A DNA stretch of 64,000 nt from Micromonospora rifamycinica (lineage in GTDB: Bacteria; Actinomycetota; Actinomycetes; Mycobacteriales; Micromonosporaceae), in NCBI RefSeq assembly GCF_900090265.1, contig NZ_LT607752.1:1178001-1242000 (forward strand), written 5' to 3'. Positions 1 to 8,563 of the stretch are shown here, in pieces (positions within the stretch are counted from its first letter, which is position 1; each line of letters starts with the position of its first letter). The position numbers were made by a program, and so were the translations under genes. A model generated the notes under the pieces. That model did not search any database. It was not told where the DNA came from and saw only the letters and a program-made list of their open reading frames with translations.

Positions 1-227
1 CAGGTTGCCCCGGCCGGTCAGCACCGGGTGGACGAAGATCCGGCACTCGCATCGCCCACTCCGTTACCCGGTCGCCACCGGTCCCCGTGGCCCGGTGCCG
101 GCAACCTACCGGCGAGGGCGGTCAGAATCCGGCGACCGAGGCTGCTCGGCGCACCCGGACGACCATCAGGCGATCGGCGCGGTCACGGAGATCGACGCCA
201 CCGGTCGGGTCGGCTACATTGCCGCCC
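1..227. other. leading intergenic stretch, no supported gene
   Basis: Open frames here lack recognisable domains and look like GC-rich shadows. The stretch may hold the promoter of the SGNH hydrolase gene that starts at 228, but I see no clear -10/-35 pair. It could also be the edge of a gene lying outside the window. Confidence 0.4.
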
Positions 228-929
228 ATGTCATCGACGTTGACCGAAGCCACCGATCCGTACTGCCTGCGTGAGGGGGAGAGCGCCGCGCTGTTGCACG
301 GCCATCCGTGGCACCGGTTCGTGGTGCTCGGCGACAGCGTCGCCGAGGGGATGTGTGAACCGGTCGACGGGTACCCCGACGTGCAGTGGGCGGACCGGAT
401 CGCCGCCGAACTGTCGGCGGTGCGCCCCGGGTTGGCGTACCTGAATCTGGGTCGGCGCGGGCTGCGGGCGCAGCAGGTCCGGGCCGGGCAGTTGGACCGG
501 GCGCTGGCCTTCTCGCCCGACCTGGCGCTGGTGGCCTGCGGTGGCAACGACGCCTTCCGGACGGCGTTCGACCCGGACGCGGTCGACACCGAGCTGAGTG
601 CGATCGTCGGCGCGTTGCGCGACGCCGGAGCGGACGTCATCACGGTGGGCATGTTCGACGTCTCGCACAGCCCGGCCGTCCCGCCGGCGCTGCGCCCCGG
701 CCTCAACACCCGGATGCGGCTGCTCTCCTCGCGTACCGGCCGGCTCGCCGACCGGCTGGGCGCGTTGCACGTGCACCTGACCGATCATCCGGCCGGCAGC
801 GACCCGTCGATGTACAGCAGCGACGGCCGACACGGCAGCGCCCGCAGCGACGCCATCGCCGCAGCGGAGACGATCCGCCGCCTCGGCGCCCACCTGGCCA
901 CCCGGCTCCCCCACCACCCCAACCCCTGA
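228..929 (+). CDS. SGNH/GDSL-family hydrolase
   Basis: A 233-aa serine hydrolase of the SGNH (GDSL-lipase/esterase) fold. The N-terminal block FVVLGDSVAEG places the nucleophile in GDS (about residues 35-37). The glycine block follows as NLGRRG (about 73-78), the GGND block sits at about 105-108, and a DGRHGS segment near the C-terminus supplies the Asp/His pair. No signal peptide is visible, so a cytoplasmic esterase is likely; the substrate cannot be told. The ATG at 228 was chosen because the family homology begins just after it; the open frame continues upstream to 87 with no family-like sequence. It converges with the minus-strand cluster that ends at 1110, and is separated from it by repeats and an inverted repeat. 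Confidence 0.85.
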   Translation: MSSTLTEATDPYCLREGESAALLHGHPWHRFVVLGDSVAEGMCEPVDGYPDVQWADRIAAELSAVRPGLAYLNLGRRGLRAQQVRAGQLDRALAFSPDLALVACGGNDAFRTAFDPDAVDTELSAIVGALRDAGADVITVGMFDVSHSPAVPPALRPGLNTRMRLLSSRTGRLADRLGALHVHLTDHPAGSDPSMYSSDGRHGSARSDAIAAAETIRRLGAHLATRLPHHPNP

Positions 930-948
930 CGCCCACCCACTCCTCCGC

Positions 949-1002
949 TCCCTCACCCCAACCGGGCGAGGCAGGTCCCTCACCCCAACCGGGCGAGGCG
1001 GG
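949..1002. repeat. 27-bp tandem direct repeat (2 copies)
   Basis: Two nearly identical 27-bp units start at 949 and 976, each beginning TCCCTCACCCCAACCGGGCG. They lie immediately downstream of the SGNH hydrolase stop codon. Confidence 0.8.
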
Positions 1003-1006
1003 TTGG

Positions 1007-1063
1007 TGATCAAGAGTTTCAGGTCACCAACCCGCCGCGAGGCTGACGCAAACCTCTTGATCA
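1007..1063. terminator. inverted-repeat element between convergent genes, probable bidirectional terminator
   Basis: TGATCAAGAG (1007-1016) and CTCTTGATCA (1054-1063) form a perfect 10-bp inverted repeat around a 37-nt loop. The left arm continues into TTTCAGGTCACC. An almost identical module, in opposite orientation, occurs at 22042-22098, also between convergent genes. Terminator function is inferred from position and symmetry; there is no U-run. Confidence 0.5.
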
Positions 1064-1109
1064 GCCCCGGAAGGGGGCCGGAGGGCGCGGGGGAGGGAAG
1101 GCAAGGCTG

Positions 1110-2468
1110 TCAGGGGGTCAGGAGGATGCCGGTGAGGAGGACGCCTCGGGCGAGGTTGAGGACCTCGTCGCAGCCGGGGTAGCCGACCCGGGCCAGGGCG
1201 CCGGAGCCGGTGCGGCCGAACAGGTACGGGGCGATGCTGTACGGCACCTCGGCGGTCACCGTCTCGCCGGTCTCGATCTGCACGAAGTCCATCGCCACCC
1301 GGTCGGCGGGCATGTACCGCTGGAGGATGTCGCCGCCCCGGTCGAGGGCGGCGCGCAGCCCGTCCGCCCACTCCCCCGGGCTCAGCTCCCGGCCGATGAG
1401 CACCCCCTGGCCGGCCGAACCGTCGGCCGGCTTGGCGACCAGGTTCTCCCGGTCGGCCAGCGCCCGGTCCAGTTCGGCGGCGGTGAACGCCACGGTGTGT
1501 GGCACGTACCGGCGGATCAGGGCCTGGTCGGCGGCGGGCAGCAGGTCGAGGTCCTGGTAGAGCCAGGCAAAGTTGATCTTGTTGCCGAGCAGCCAGGCGG
1601 CGGCGCTGACGAACATCGGCAGGGTGCCCGCGTCGAGCGCCCCGGCCACCGCCGTCAGCCCGGCACTCGGGGTGACCCGGTTGGGCACGAAGAGCCGGAA
1701 CAGCGCGTCCACCGGGGCGCCGTCGACCACCAGCCGCCGGTCGGCGTCCAGGGTGGCCGTGGCGACCGGGGCGATGACCAGGTCGATGCCGAACGGGCGG
1801 GCCTGGTCGACCAGCGGTGACAGGATCCGGATGAACGTCTCCGGGTCGTCCAGCCCCGGGTAGTCGGCCTCGAAGTCCATCAGCAGCGCCACCCGGGCCC
1901 CCTCGGGCAGGCCCAGCTCGCTGCGGATCGCCACGAACCGCTGGTCCAGCAGGGACGGCGCGGGGCGGACCGACAGGCCGTCGAGCAGCCCCCGCTCCCG
2001 GTAGAGCGCGCCGAACCGCTGGATCACCGTGTCGGCGTCGAAACCGCCGCCCAGGCTGCTGTCGATGTTGTACTCGACGATCCGCGGCTCCCCGCCGGAG
2101 AACAGCACGTCCGGCCGGTACGCGGCCAGCAGCGCCTCGGTCAGCGGCTCGTCCTCGTCGAGCAGCCGGGTCTGCCCCGCCGGCACCCCGAGCAACGCGC
2201 GCAGCTCACCGGCGGTGGCCGCGCGCCGGCGGCAGGCGTCCAGGACGAGCTGGGCGATCCGGTCGCAGACCTCGTTCAGCTCGCGGAACGCGTCGGCGGC
2301 CAGCACCGGCGGCCGGGCCAGCCGCCACTGCTTGTTGTACGTCGCCCGACCGTGGAAGATCCGCTCCCACTCCTGCGCCCCCGCGGCGACCATCGCGGTA
2401 CGGGTCGACTCCGGCAGCTCCGCCCAGGCCCGGCCGGGCTCCGGCCACGGGTAGTTCACATCGATCAT
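1110..2468 (-). CDS. ATP-grasp-type ligase, last gene of the PKS-like operon
   Basis: A 452-aa protein that I place, with moderate confidence, in the ATP-grasp superfamily, with a layout like glutathionylspermidine-synthase-type or circularly permuted ligases. Visible signals are an acidic/Gly-rich core, RIVEYNIDSSLGGG, near residue 125, and the nucleotide-binding-like VAKPADGSAGQG near residue 340. These are followed by a region with conserved acidic residues (MDFVQIETGE). Such enzymes join a carboxylate to an amine through an acyl phosphate. The ATG at 2468 overlaps the E1-beta stop by 4 nt (ATGA), so translation is coupled and this is the distal gene of the operon. It might condense an acid made by the cluster with an amino acid or amine. 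Neither substrate can be read from the sequence. Confidence 0.6.
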   Translation of the reverse strand: MIDVNYPWPEPGRAWAELPESTRTAMVAAGAQEWERIFHGRATYNKQWRLARPPVLAADAFRELNEVCDRIAQLVLDACRRRAATAGELRALLGVPAGQTRLLDEDEPLTEALLAAYRPDVLFSGGEPRIVEYNIDSSLGGGFDADTVIQRFGALYRERGLLDGLSVRPAPSLLDQRFVAIRSELGLPEGARVALLMDFEADYPGLDDPETFIRILSPLVDQARPFGIDLVIAPVATATLDADRRLVVDGAPVDALFRLFVPNRVTPSAGLTAVAGALDAGTLPMFVSAAAWLLGNKINFAWLYQDLDLLPAADQALIRRYVPHTVAFTAAELDRALADRENLVAKPADGSAGQGVLIGRELSPGEWADGLRAALDRGGDILQRYMPADRVAMDFVQIETGETVTAEVPYSIAPYLFGRTGSGALARVGYPGCDEVLNLARGVLLTGILLTP

Positions 2469-3439
2469 GGACAGTCCTTGGTCACGTGGTGGATGGCGGC
2501 GGTCAGGGCGGCCCGGCCGGGCTGTACCGCCCGGTCGAGTCCGGGCGCGAACGGCAGCACCGCGCCGTCCGGCCGGGTGACCCGACGCGGCGGCGCGGTC
2601 AGCGGCACCCGCTCCAGCACCGAGGTGATGATCTCGGCGGCGATGCCGCAGGAGCGGTTGGAGTCGTCGACCACCACCAGCCGACCGGTGCGCGACACCG
2701 AGTCGACCAGCGCGTCGAGGTCGAACGGGTAGAGCGTGCGCGGGTCGAACACCTCCACCGACACCTGGTCGGCCAGCTCCTCGGCGACGGCCAGCGCGTC
2801 GTGCACCAGGTGCCCCACGGCGACCACGGTGACGTCGTCGCCGGCCCGGCGGACCACCCCCCGCCCGAGCGGCACCGGGGCGAGGGTGGCGAAGTCCACG
2901 TCGTCGCGGACGTCCAGCGCGGCGGCCGGGGCGAAGACCACCACCGGGTCGTCGTGCCGGATCGCCGACGCCAGCAGCCCGTACGCGTCCGCCGGGGTGG
3001 CCGGCACCACGGTGACGATCCCGACGTGCGCGAAGAGGGAGTACGGGTGGTCGGAGTGCTGCCCCGCCCAGCCCGTCCGGGAACCGGAGCCCGGCACCAG
3101 GTATGTCACCGGCACCGAGCACTGCCCGCCGGTCATCATCGGGAACTTGTGCGCGTGGTTGACGATCTGCTCGAAGACCAGGAACAGCAGCGACGGGATC
3201 TGGAACTCCACCACCGGCCGCAGCCCGGCCAGTGCGGCCCCCGTGGCGAAGCTGGTGAACGCCTGCTCCGACAGCGGGGTGTCCAGCACCCGGTCCGGCC
3301 CGAACCGCTTCAGCAGGCCCGGGGTGACGTTCGACGCGCCCACCCGGATGTCCTCGCCGAGCAGGAACACCGACTCGTCCCGGGTCATCTCGTCGGTCAG
3401 CGCCCGGGTCAGCGCCTTGCGGTACGACAGCCGTGGCAT
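2465..3439 (-). CDS. 2-oxoacid dehydrogenase E1 component, beta subunit
   Basis: A 324-aa thiamine-diphosphate enzyme subunit of the pyruvate/acetoin/branched-chain 2-oxoacid dehydrogenase E1-beta family, full length. Family signals are FLLGEDIRVG near residue 25, DTPLSEQAF near 53, and the C-terminal transketolase domain with FDPRTLYPFD and VVVDDSNRSCG. With the alpha subunit encoded just upstream (1-nt overlap, TGATG) it should decarboxylate a 2-oxoacid and pass the acyl group to a lipoyl or thiol acceptor. No E2 or E3 is encoded in the cluster, as in some secondary-metabolite clusters that use a dedicated E1 pair. Because of the 4-hydroxymandelate synthase encoded in the same operon, an aryl-2-oxoacid substrate is my inference, not something the sequence shows. 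Confidence 0.88.
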   Translation of the reverse strand: MPRLSYRKALTRALTDEMTRDESVFLLGEDIRVGASNVTPGLLKRFGPDRVLDTPLSEQAFTSFATGAALAGLRPVVEFQIPSLLFLVFEQIVNHAHKFPMMTGGQCSVPVTYLVPGSGSRTGWAGQHSDHPYSLFAHVGIVTVVPATPADAYGLLASAIRHDDPVVVFAPAAALDVRDDVDFATLAPVPLGRGVVRRAGDDVTVVAVGHLVHDALAVAEELADQVSVEVFDPRTLYPFDLDALVDSVSRTGRLVVVDDSNRSCGIAAEIITSVLERVPLTAPPRRVTRPDGAVLPFAPGLDRAVQPGRAALTAAIHHVTKDCP

Positions 3440-4407
3440 CAGCTACCTCCCCGGGCGGTCAGCCCACTGGCGTAGAGGTGGTCCAGCGCCCCGGCCGGGT
3501 CGGGCTCCGGGCCGGCCAGCGCGAACGCGACGGCCGCGTCGAGGGTCGCCTCCACCTCGGCGTCGACGGCCTCCCGGGCGGCGGCCGGCAGCCGGGCACC
3601 CTGGATCTCCACCGGATCCCGGGACCGGCCGTCGGCCACCTCCTGCGGCGTGCGGTAGTCGAGGCGTACCGAGTGTTCGAAGGTGTGGTGGGCGTCGAAC
3701 CGGTAGGTACAGGCCTCGACCAGCTCCGGCCCGCCGCCGTCGCGCATCCGCGCGACGGCGGCGGCGGTGACCCGCCGGACCGCCTCCGGGTCCTGCCCGT
3801 CGACGACCACGGCCGGGATGCCGAACGCCTCGGCCCGGCCGGTGATGGTGCCGGCGACCGCGCCGGCCACCGGCATGGTGGTGGCGTAGCCGTTGTTCTC
3901 GCAGACCAGCAGCACCGGCACCCGCCAGAGCGCGGCCAGGTTGAACGCCTCCAGCAGCATCCCCTCGTTGACCGCACCGTCGCCGAAGAAGCTCGCCCCG
4001 AACACCGCGTTGCCGCGCTGCCGGTGCGCCCACACCGCGCCGGTGAGGATGGCCGGGGACGCGCCGACGATGGCGTTCGCGCCGAGCACCCCGATGGACA
4101 GGTCCGCCGCGTGCATCGAGCCGCCCCGGCCCCGGTTCAGTCCGGTTTCCCGGCCGCACAGTTCGGCCATCATCCGGGCCGGGTCGGCACCCTTGGCGAG
4201 CACGTGCCCGTGCCCGCGGTGGGTGCCGGTGACCAGGTCCCCCTCGCCGAGGGCGGCGCACACGCCGGCGGCGATCCCCTCCTGACCGAGGTAGGGGTGG
4301 ATGCCGCCGACGATGTGCCCGGAGCGGACCAGGGCGATGGCCCGCTCCTCGAACCGACGGATCAGCCGTACCGTGCGGTAGAGCCGGGCCGGGTCGGCGT
4401 CGGTCAC
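3439..4407 (-). CDS. 2-oxoacid dehydrogenase E1 component, alpha subunit
   Basis: A 322-aa TPP-dependent dehydrogenase E1-alpha. The cofactor motif GDGAVNEG (about residues 142-149) through ENN (about 170-172) is intact. HRGHGH (63-68) and GRGGSMH (93-99) match the substrate/phosphorylation-loop region of the family. The GTG at 4407 was chosen because its GTGA overlaps the preceding stop and the family homology ([13 protein letters not shown]) begins right after it. The longer open frame to 4524 adds Arg-rich sequence read out of frame from the upstream gene. It works as an alpha2beta2 tetramer with the next gene. It lacks a partner acyltransferase in the window, so the acceptor (CoA, ACP or a housekeeping E2) is open. 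Confidence 0.88.
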   Translation of the reverse strand: MTDADPARLYRTVRLIRRFEERAIALVRSGHIVGGIHPYLGQEGIAAGVCAALGEGDLVTGTHRGHGHVLAKGADPARMMAELCGRETGLNRGRGGSMHAADLSIGVLGANAIVGASPAILTGAVWAHRQRGNAVFGASFFGDGAVNEGMLLEAFNLAALWRVPVLLVCENNGYATTMPVAGAVAGTITGRAEAFGIPAVVVDGQDPEAVRRVTAAAVARMRDGGGPELVEACTYRFDAHHTFEHSVRLDYRTPQEVADGRSRDPVEIQGARLPAAAREAVDAEVEATLDAAVAFALAGPEPDPAGALDHLYASGLTARGGS

Positions 4408-5201
4408 CGGTCGCGGCCCTCCTTGACGGCGGCAAGGATGTCGTCCCAGAGCTGCGCGCGGGCGGTCAGCGCCAGGTTGACCGTGTCCGCGCACTCCTGC
4501 CACTTGGTGTCGTCGTCGCCGCACAGGTCGGCGAGCATCTGCATCGCCATCGGGGTGTGCTGCTCGCCGTCGACCTCGATGTGCCGCTCCAGGTAGTCGA
4601 CGAAGGTGTGCAGCCGGTTGCTGCGCTCGTTGACCGCGACGACCTGGGTGAACATGTCGGGGATCAGGTCCTCCCGGCCGAACGCGAAGGCGGCGGCCTG
4701 GCAGTGCACCGGGGTCGAGGAGATGATCTGCCAGGTGGTGGCGGCGAACGCCCGCGACGGCGCGGGCACGCCGGCCTCGACCAGCGCGTCGGTCACCGAC
4801 GCCCCGCCGCGCAGCAGCTCCACCAGCCGGTCGACGGCGGTGGTGTCGGCACCGGCCTCACCCATCCCCCGCACGTACAGCTCGAAGTGGCTGATGAAGC
4901 CCTCGCCCAGCTCGTCGCTCTCCTCCACCATCACGATGTCGTTGATCAACCGGCGGCTGCCGGTCGGCCCGGTGGGGATCCAGGGCACGTCGACGCAGGT
5001 GAGCTGCCGCTGCAACGACTTCAGCAGGGACATGAAGTCCCAGACCGCGAAGACGTGGTGCTCCATGAAGGTCACCAGCGCCTCGTGGGTGTCCAGGTTG
5101 GCGTAGAGCGGGTGCTTGACCACCACCTCGCGACGGGCGGTCACCGCCTGCTCCAGCCGCTCGATGCCCGGGTGTGTCTTACCCCAGTCGTACCGTGACA
5201 T
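4404..5201 (-). CDS. DUF3050-family protein, heme-oxygenase-like fold (putative diiron oxygenase/oxidase)
   Basis: A 265-aa, all-helical protein matching DUF3050, a family placed in the heme-oxygenase-like (HDO) superfamily. Helix 1 carries [10 protein letters not shown] (about residues 47-56) and the next helix [18 protein letters not shown] (about 92-109). A late segment, [12 protein letters not shown], supplies further His/Glu. These are plausible diiron ligands, though I cannot align them rigorously. HDO enzymes in other natural-product pathways cleave C-C bonds, N-oxygenate or desaturate, so an oxidative step on a cluster intermediate is a reasonable inference. The start at 5201 has GGAAGG 8 nt upstream and lies 3 bp from the PhyH stop codon. 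Confidence 0.75.
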   Translation of the reverse strand: MSRYDWGKTHPGIERLEQAVTARREVVVKHPLYANLDTHEALVTFMEHHVFAVWDFMSLLKSLQRQLTCVDVPWIPTGPTGSRRLINDIVMVEESDELGEGFISHFELYVRGMGEAGADTTAVDRLVELLRGGASVTDALVEAGVPAPSRAFAATTWQIISSTPVHCQAAAFAFGREDLIPDMFTQVVAVNERSNRLHTFVDYLERHIEVDGEQHTPMAMQMLADLCGDDDTKWQECADTVNLALTARAQLWDDILAAVKEGRDR

Positions 5202-5204
5202 GTT

Positions 5205-6128
5205 CTAGCCTTCCTGCTGGGCGCGCTCGCGCCAGATGACCGGGCAGTAGTCGGGATCCGCGTAGTCCGGCCGCCCCTCGGGGGTACGGCGGACCAGCAC
5301 GTCGTGGTTGTACGCGGCGAGGGTGCCGTCGGAGAGCGGGAACTCCCGGTGGGCGTTGTCGCCGTCCTGCAGGTGCAGCGAGATCGCCCGACGCGGGCGT
5401 CCGCTGACGTTGGGGCCGCTGCCGTGATAGGTGCGGCAGTGGTGGAAACTCAGGTGTCCCTTGGGGATCACCATCGGGATCTTGCGGATCTGTGCGCCGT
5501 TGTGCGCCGCGTTCTCGGCCAGCATCTCCTCCAGCTGGTCGCGGTCGCGCTCGGCGAAGTGCCGGACCACGGTGTCGTCCGCGCCGGTCTCCGACCACCG
5601 GTGCGAACCGTCGACCATGGTGATGGTGCCCATCTCCTCCCCGCAGTCGTGGAACGGGATGAACGCGGTGAGCATCTTCTCCGACGACGAGGACGACCAG
5701 TAGTGCTTGTCGAAGTGCCAGGGCACGATGTTCGACGGCTCACCGGAGATCGGCGGCTTGTAGATCAGGGTCGACTGGAAGATCCGGATCTCGTCGGCCC
5801 GGGCCAGCCGGGCGGCCACCGCGCCGATCAGCGGCTTGCGCAGGATCGCGGCGATGCCGTCGTGCTCGTAGTGGACGTAGTCGTTGTGCCGCTGCACCGG
5901 CCCCTTCGACGGCTCCCAGTAGGCCAGCTTCGGCGGGCGGACCGGCAGCGTGCGGTCCCGCTCGCCGTCGTAGTAGCGGTCGGTGGCCGCGGTCAGCGCG
6001 TCCACCTCGGCGTCGGTGAGCAGCTTCTTCGACAGATACCAGCCGTGCTCGGCGTAGTGGCGCACCTCCTCGTCCGAGGGGAGCAGCGCCTCCTCCTCGG
6101 CGGTCAACGTCGGATGCGTCGTGGTCAT
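5205..6128 (-). CDS. phytanoyl-CoA dioxygenase (PhyH)-family Fe(II)/2-oxoglutarate oxygenase
   Basis: A 307-aa non-heme iron oxygenase. The facial triad is visible as WHFD (His about 138, Asp about 140) and a distal His in YHGSGPN (about 235), followed by SGRPRRAIS, whose Arg would bind 2-oxoglutarate. The ATG at 6128 is preferred over a TTG two codons upstream because GGAG lies 7 nt before it. It sits 10 bp after the hydroxymandelate synthase gene and 3 bp before the DUF3050 gene, so the three oxygenase-type genes are adjacent. Members hydroxylate, halogenate or further oxidise carbon. The stretch SSSSSE after the HFD motif is an unusual Ser run. The substrate is unknown; oxidation of the hydroxymandelate-type carbon is one possibility. 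Confidence 0.85.
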   Translation of the reverse strand: MTTTHPTLTAEEEALLPSDEEVRHYAEHGWYLSKKLLTDAEVDALTAATDRYYDGERDRTLPVRPPKLAYWEPSKGPVQRHNDYVHYEHDGIAAILRKPLIGAVAARLARADEIRIFQSTLIYKPPISGEPSNIVPWHFDKHYWSSSSSEKMLTAFIPFHDCGEEMGTITMVDGSHRWSETGADDTVVRHFAERDRDQLEEMLAENAAHNGAQIRKIPMVIPKGHLSFHHCRTYHGSGPNVSGRPRRAISLHLQDGDNAHREFPLSDGTLAAYNHDVLVRRTPEGRPDYADPDYCPVIWRERAQQEG

Positions 6129-6138
6129 GCCCAACTCC

Positions 6139-7233
6139 TCATGCCGTGCCGGCCGCGACGGCGGGGGTCGCCCCCGCCACGGCCAGCTCCCGTTCCTTGG
6201 CCTCGTAGAGCGCCCTGATGTTGCCGCTGCCGAAGGTGCGCGCCCCGCGCCGCTCGATGAGTTCGAGGAACAGGGTGCGCCGGACGTGCATCGACTCGGT
6301 GAAGATCTGCAAGAGCTGACCGCCGTGGTCGGCGTCGACCAGGATGCTGAGGTCCCGCAGCTGGTCCAGGGGCGCGTCGACCTTGCCGACCCGCTGCTCC
6401 AGCGTGTCGTAGTAGGCGGCGGGGGTGCCGGCGAACCGCACCCCGCGCGCCCCGAGCGCGCCGACCGCGCCGACGATGTCGTCGGTGCGCAGCCCCAGGT
6501 GCTGCACCCCGGCCCCGTGGTGCTCGGTGAGGAACGCGTCGATCTGACCGGGACGCCGGCCGGCGTCCGGCTCCAGCAGCACCAGGGTGACCCGCCCGGA
6601 GGCGTCCTGCACCACCTTGGAGTTCATCGCCTGGCCGGCGACCTCGATGTGCTCCTCGAAGATCTGCGCGAAACCGAAGACCCGCTCGTAGTGCGCGACG
6701 GTGGCGTCGAGCTGACCGGGCGGTACACAGACCGCCAGGTGGTCGATCTCGGCGAGCAGCCGCGGGTCGGCCCCGCCGGGCGGCGCCGCCTCGATCCCGC
6801 CGGGCAGGAAGTCGTCGGCGTCGCCGCGCCGCTCCACCAGCCGGTGCAGCACGTCCCCGAAGCCGCCCACCTCGGCGGTCACCACCTCGGCGTCCGCGCC
6901 GGTCCAGGTGCGCGGTGGGGTCACCGGCGTGGCACCCCGCTCCACCAGCTCCGCGTACGCCCCGGCGGCGTCGCCGACCTCCACCGCCACCACCGCGATC
7001 CCGTCACCGTGCCGGGACACGTACTGCGAGGCGGGGTGCTCGGCGGTGAGGCCGGTGGTCAGCAGCATCCGGATGTCGGCCTGGCCCAGCAGCAGGGAGC
7101 GCTGCCCGGCCAGCCCGGTCTCCGGCCCGCCCTGCCCCCGCAGGGTGAAGCCGACGGCGGTCCCGAAGTAGAAGGCCGCCTGTCGGGCGTCCCCCACGTA
7201 CAGTTCAATGTGGTCTATTCGACGAATGTCCAT
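6139..7233 (-). CDS. hmaS: 4-hydroxymandelate synthase (HPPD-like dioxygenase)
   Basis: A 364-aa two-domain vicinal-oxygen-chelate dioxygenase of the 4-hydroxyphenylpyruvate dioxygenase family. Iron ligands are visible at about H165 (IDHLAVCV), H245 (GAGVQHL) and E324 (FLELIER). Active-site segments QAMNSKVVQ and FGSGNIRALYEA follow the hydroxymandelate synthases of glycopeptide clusters as I remember them, rather than ordinary HPPDs, which carry SALMSKV-type and FGKGNFKALFEA-type segments. It would convert 4-hydroxyphenylpyruvate to 4-hydroxymandelate with loss of CO2. ATG at 7233 with GGAGAG upstream; the open frame to 7332 adds no family sequence. A 70-bp gap separates it from the upstream KS gene. 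No mandelate oxidase or hydroxyphenylglycine aminotransferase accompanies it. A plain catabolic HPPD remains the alternative. Confidence 0.78.
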   Translation of the reverse strand: MDIRRIDHIELYVGDARQAAFYFGTAVGFTLRGQGGPETGLAGQRSLLLGQADIRMLLTTGLTAEHPASQYVSRHGDGIAVVAVEVGDAAGAYAELVERGATPVTPPRTWTGADAEVVTAEVGGFGDVLHRLVERRGDADDFLPGGIEAAPPGGADPRLLAEIDHLAVCVPPGQLDATVAHYERVFGFAQIFEEHIEVAGQAMNSKVVQDASGRVTLVLLEPDAGRRPGQIDAFLTEHHGAGVQHLGLRTDDIVGAVGALGARGVRFAGTPAAYYDTLEQRVGKVDAPLDQLRDLSILVDADHGGQLLQIFTESMHVRRTLFLELIERRGARTFGSGNIRALYEAKERELAVAGATPAVAAGTA

Positions 7234-7303
7234 CTCTCCAGCCCTTCCCCATGTCCCCCCGTGACTGCCGTCCGGGCACGTGCGGCCCGGGTCGCAGGAC
7301 CGA

Positions 7304-8563
7304 TCACCTCCCCGGCACGGCGGGTCGGGCATCGGCGCCGGTGGTCCGCCGCAGCAGCAGGCTCACGTTCTGCCCGCCGAATCCGAAGGAGTTGGTGAGC
7401 GCGAGATCGGTCCGGGTGTCCCGGGGGGTTTCCCGGACGTGGTCCGCCGGGCAGTCCGGGTCCGGATCGTCCAGGTGGTACGTCGGCGGCAGCAGACCGG
7501 CCCGCAGCGCCAACGCGCACGCCGCCGCCTCGACCACCCCGGACGCCCCGAGCAAGTGCCCGGTGAGCGCCTTGGTGGAACTGACCGGTACCCCGCCGAC
7601 GCCGAAGACCTTGCCCAGCGCGGCGCTCTCGGCGATGTCCCCGAGTTTGGTGCCGGTGCCGTGGGCGTTGACGTAGCCGACCTCGGCCGGTGCGACGTTT
7701 CCGCTGGCCAGGGCGGCGCGCATGCAGTCGGCCGCGCCCTCGCCGTCGGGCCGGGGGATGGTCGGGTGGTGGGCGTCGGTGGTGCTGCCGTAGCCGGCCA
7801 CCTCCGCGTACGTCCGGGCCCCCCGGGCGGCGGCGTGCTCGGCGCGTTCCAGCACCAGCAGCGCGGCGCCCTCGGCGAGCACGAACCCGTTGCGCCGCCG
7901 GTCGAACGGCCGGCTCGCCTCGGCCGGGTCGGCCCAGCCGCGGGCCAGCGCGCGGGCGTTGCCGAAGGTGTCGGCGAAGGTCGGGAAGAGCGGCGCCTCG
8001 CTGGCCCCGCAGAGCACCACGTCGGCCTCACCGGCCCGGATCAGCCGGGCCGCGTCGGCGACCGCCTGTGCCCCGGAGGCGCAGGCCGTGCCGACCGCCG
8101 AGCTGTAGCCCCGGATGCCGTGGGCGATGGCGATCCGCGCCGACGCCATGTTGGGCAGGATCCCGGTCAGCAGGTACGGGCTGACCGCCGAGCGGCCCCG
8201 GGCGACCCGGGCGATCACCTGGCTCTCCAGGGTGGCCATCCCGCCGACCCCGCCGACGATGACGCCGATCCGCCCCGGGTCGACGTCCCGGCCCACCTCG
8301 ATGCCCGCGTCGGCGAGCGCGTCGGCGGCGGTGAGCAGGGCGAACAGCACCACCCGGTCGAGCACCCTGGTCTCCGGCCCGGTGGCGACGGTCCGCGCGT
8401 CGATCGGCGGGAGCACCCCGGCGACCTCCAGCGACGCGGCGGCCGGGTGCCCCTCGGGCGGTCGGCTCAACCCGGAGCGGCCGGTGGTCAACGCGGCGAA
8501 GGTGGCGTCCACGCCCCGTCCGACCGGGCTGAACAGGCCCATCCCGGTGATCATGACGGTCAT
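7304..8563 (-). CDS. beta-ketoacyl-ACP synthase (FabF/KAS II-like), catalytically complete
   Basis: A 419-aa thiolase-fold ketosynthase. The nucleophile is Cys161 in GTACASG. The two histidines are in NAHGTGT (about residue 302) and STKALTGHLLGASG (about 335), and the gatekeeper region NSFGFGGQN lies at the C-terminus. This is the only free-standing KS of the minor set with a full Cys-His-His triad. It overlaps the stop of the upstream acyl ligase gene by ATGA. It should do decarboxylative Claisen condensation on one of the cluster ACPs. It lacks a dedicated ketoreductase or dehydratase partner nearby. Whether it initiates, elongates or forms a C-C bond with the hydroxymandelate-derived unit is unknown. 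Confidence 0.9.
   Translation of the reverse strand: MTVMITGMGLFSPVGRGVDATFAALTTGRSGLSRPPEGHPAAASLEVAGVLPPIDARTVATGPETRVLDRVVLFALLTAADALADAGIEVGRDVDPGRIGVIVGGVGGMATLESQVIARVARGRSAVSPYLLTGILPNMASARIAIAHGIRGYSSAVGTACASGAQAVADAARLIRAGEADVVLCGASEAPLFPTFADTFGNARALARGWADPAEASRPFDRRRNGFVLAEGAALLVLERAEHAAARGARTYAEVAGYGSTTDAHHPTIPRPDGEGAADCMRAALASGNVAPAEVGYVNAHGTGTKLGDIAESAALGKVFGVGGVPVSSTKALTGHLLGASGVVEAAACALALRAGLLPPTYHLDDPDPDCPADHVRETPRDTRTDLALTNSFGFGGQNVSLLLRRTTGADARPAVPGR

Noticed and set aside
6139..7233. Calling this gene an ordinary 4-hydroxyphenylpyruvate dioxygenase of tyrosine catabolism
   Set aside because: Active-site segments QAMNSKVVQ and FGSGNIRALYEA fit hydroxymandelate synthases better, and it is embedded in a biosynthetic operon with no homogentisate genes. 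The alternative is kept open through the confidence value.
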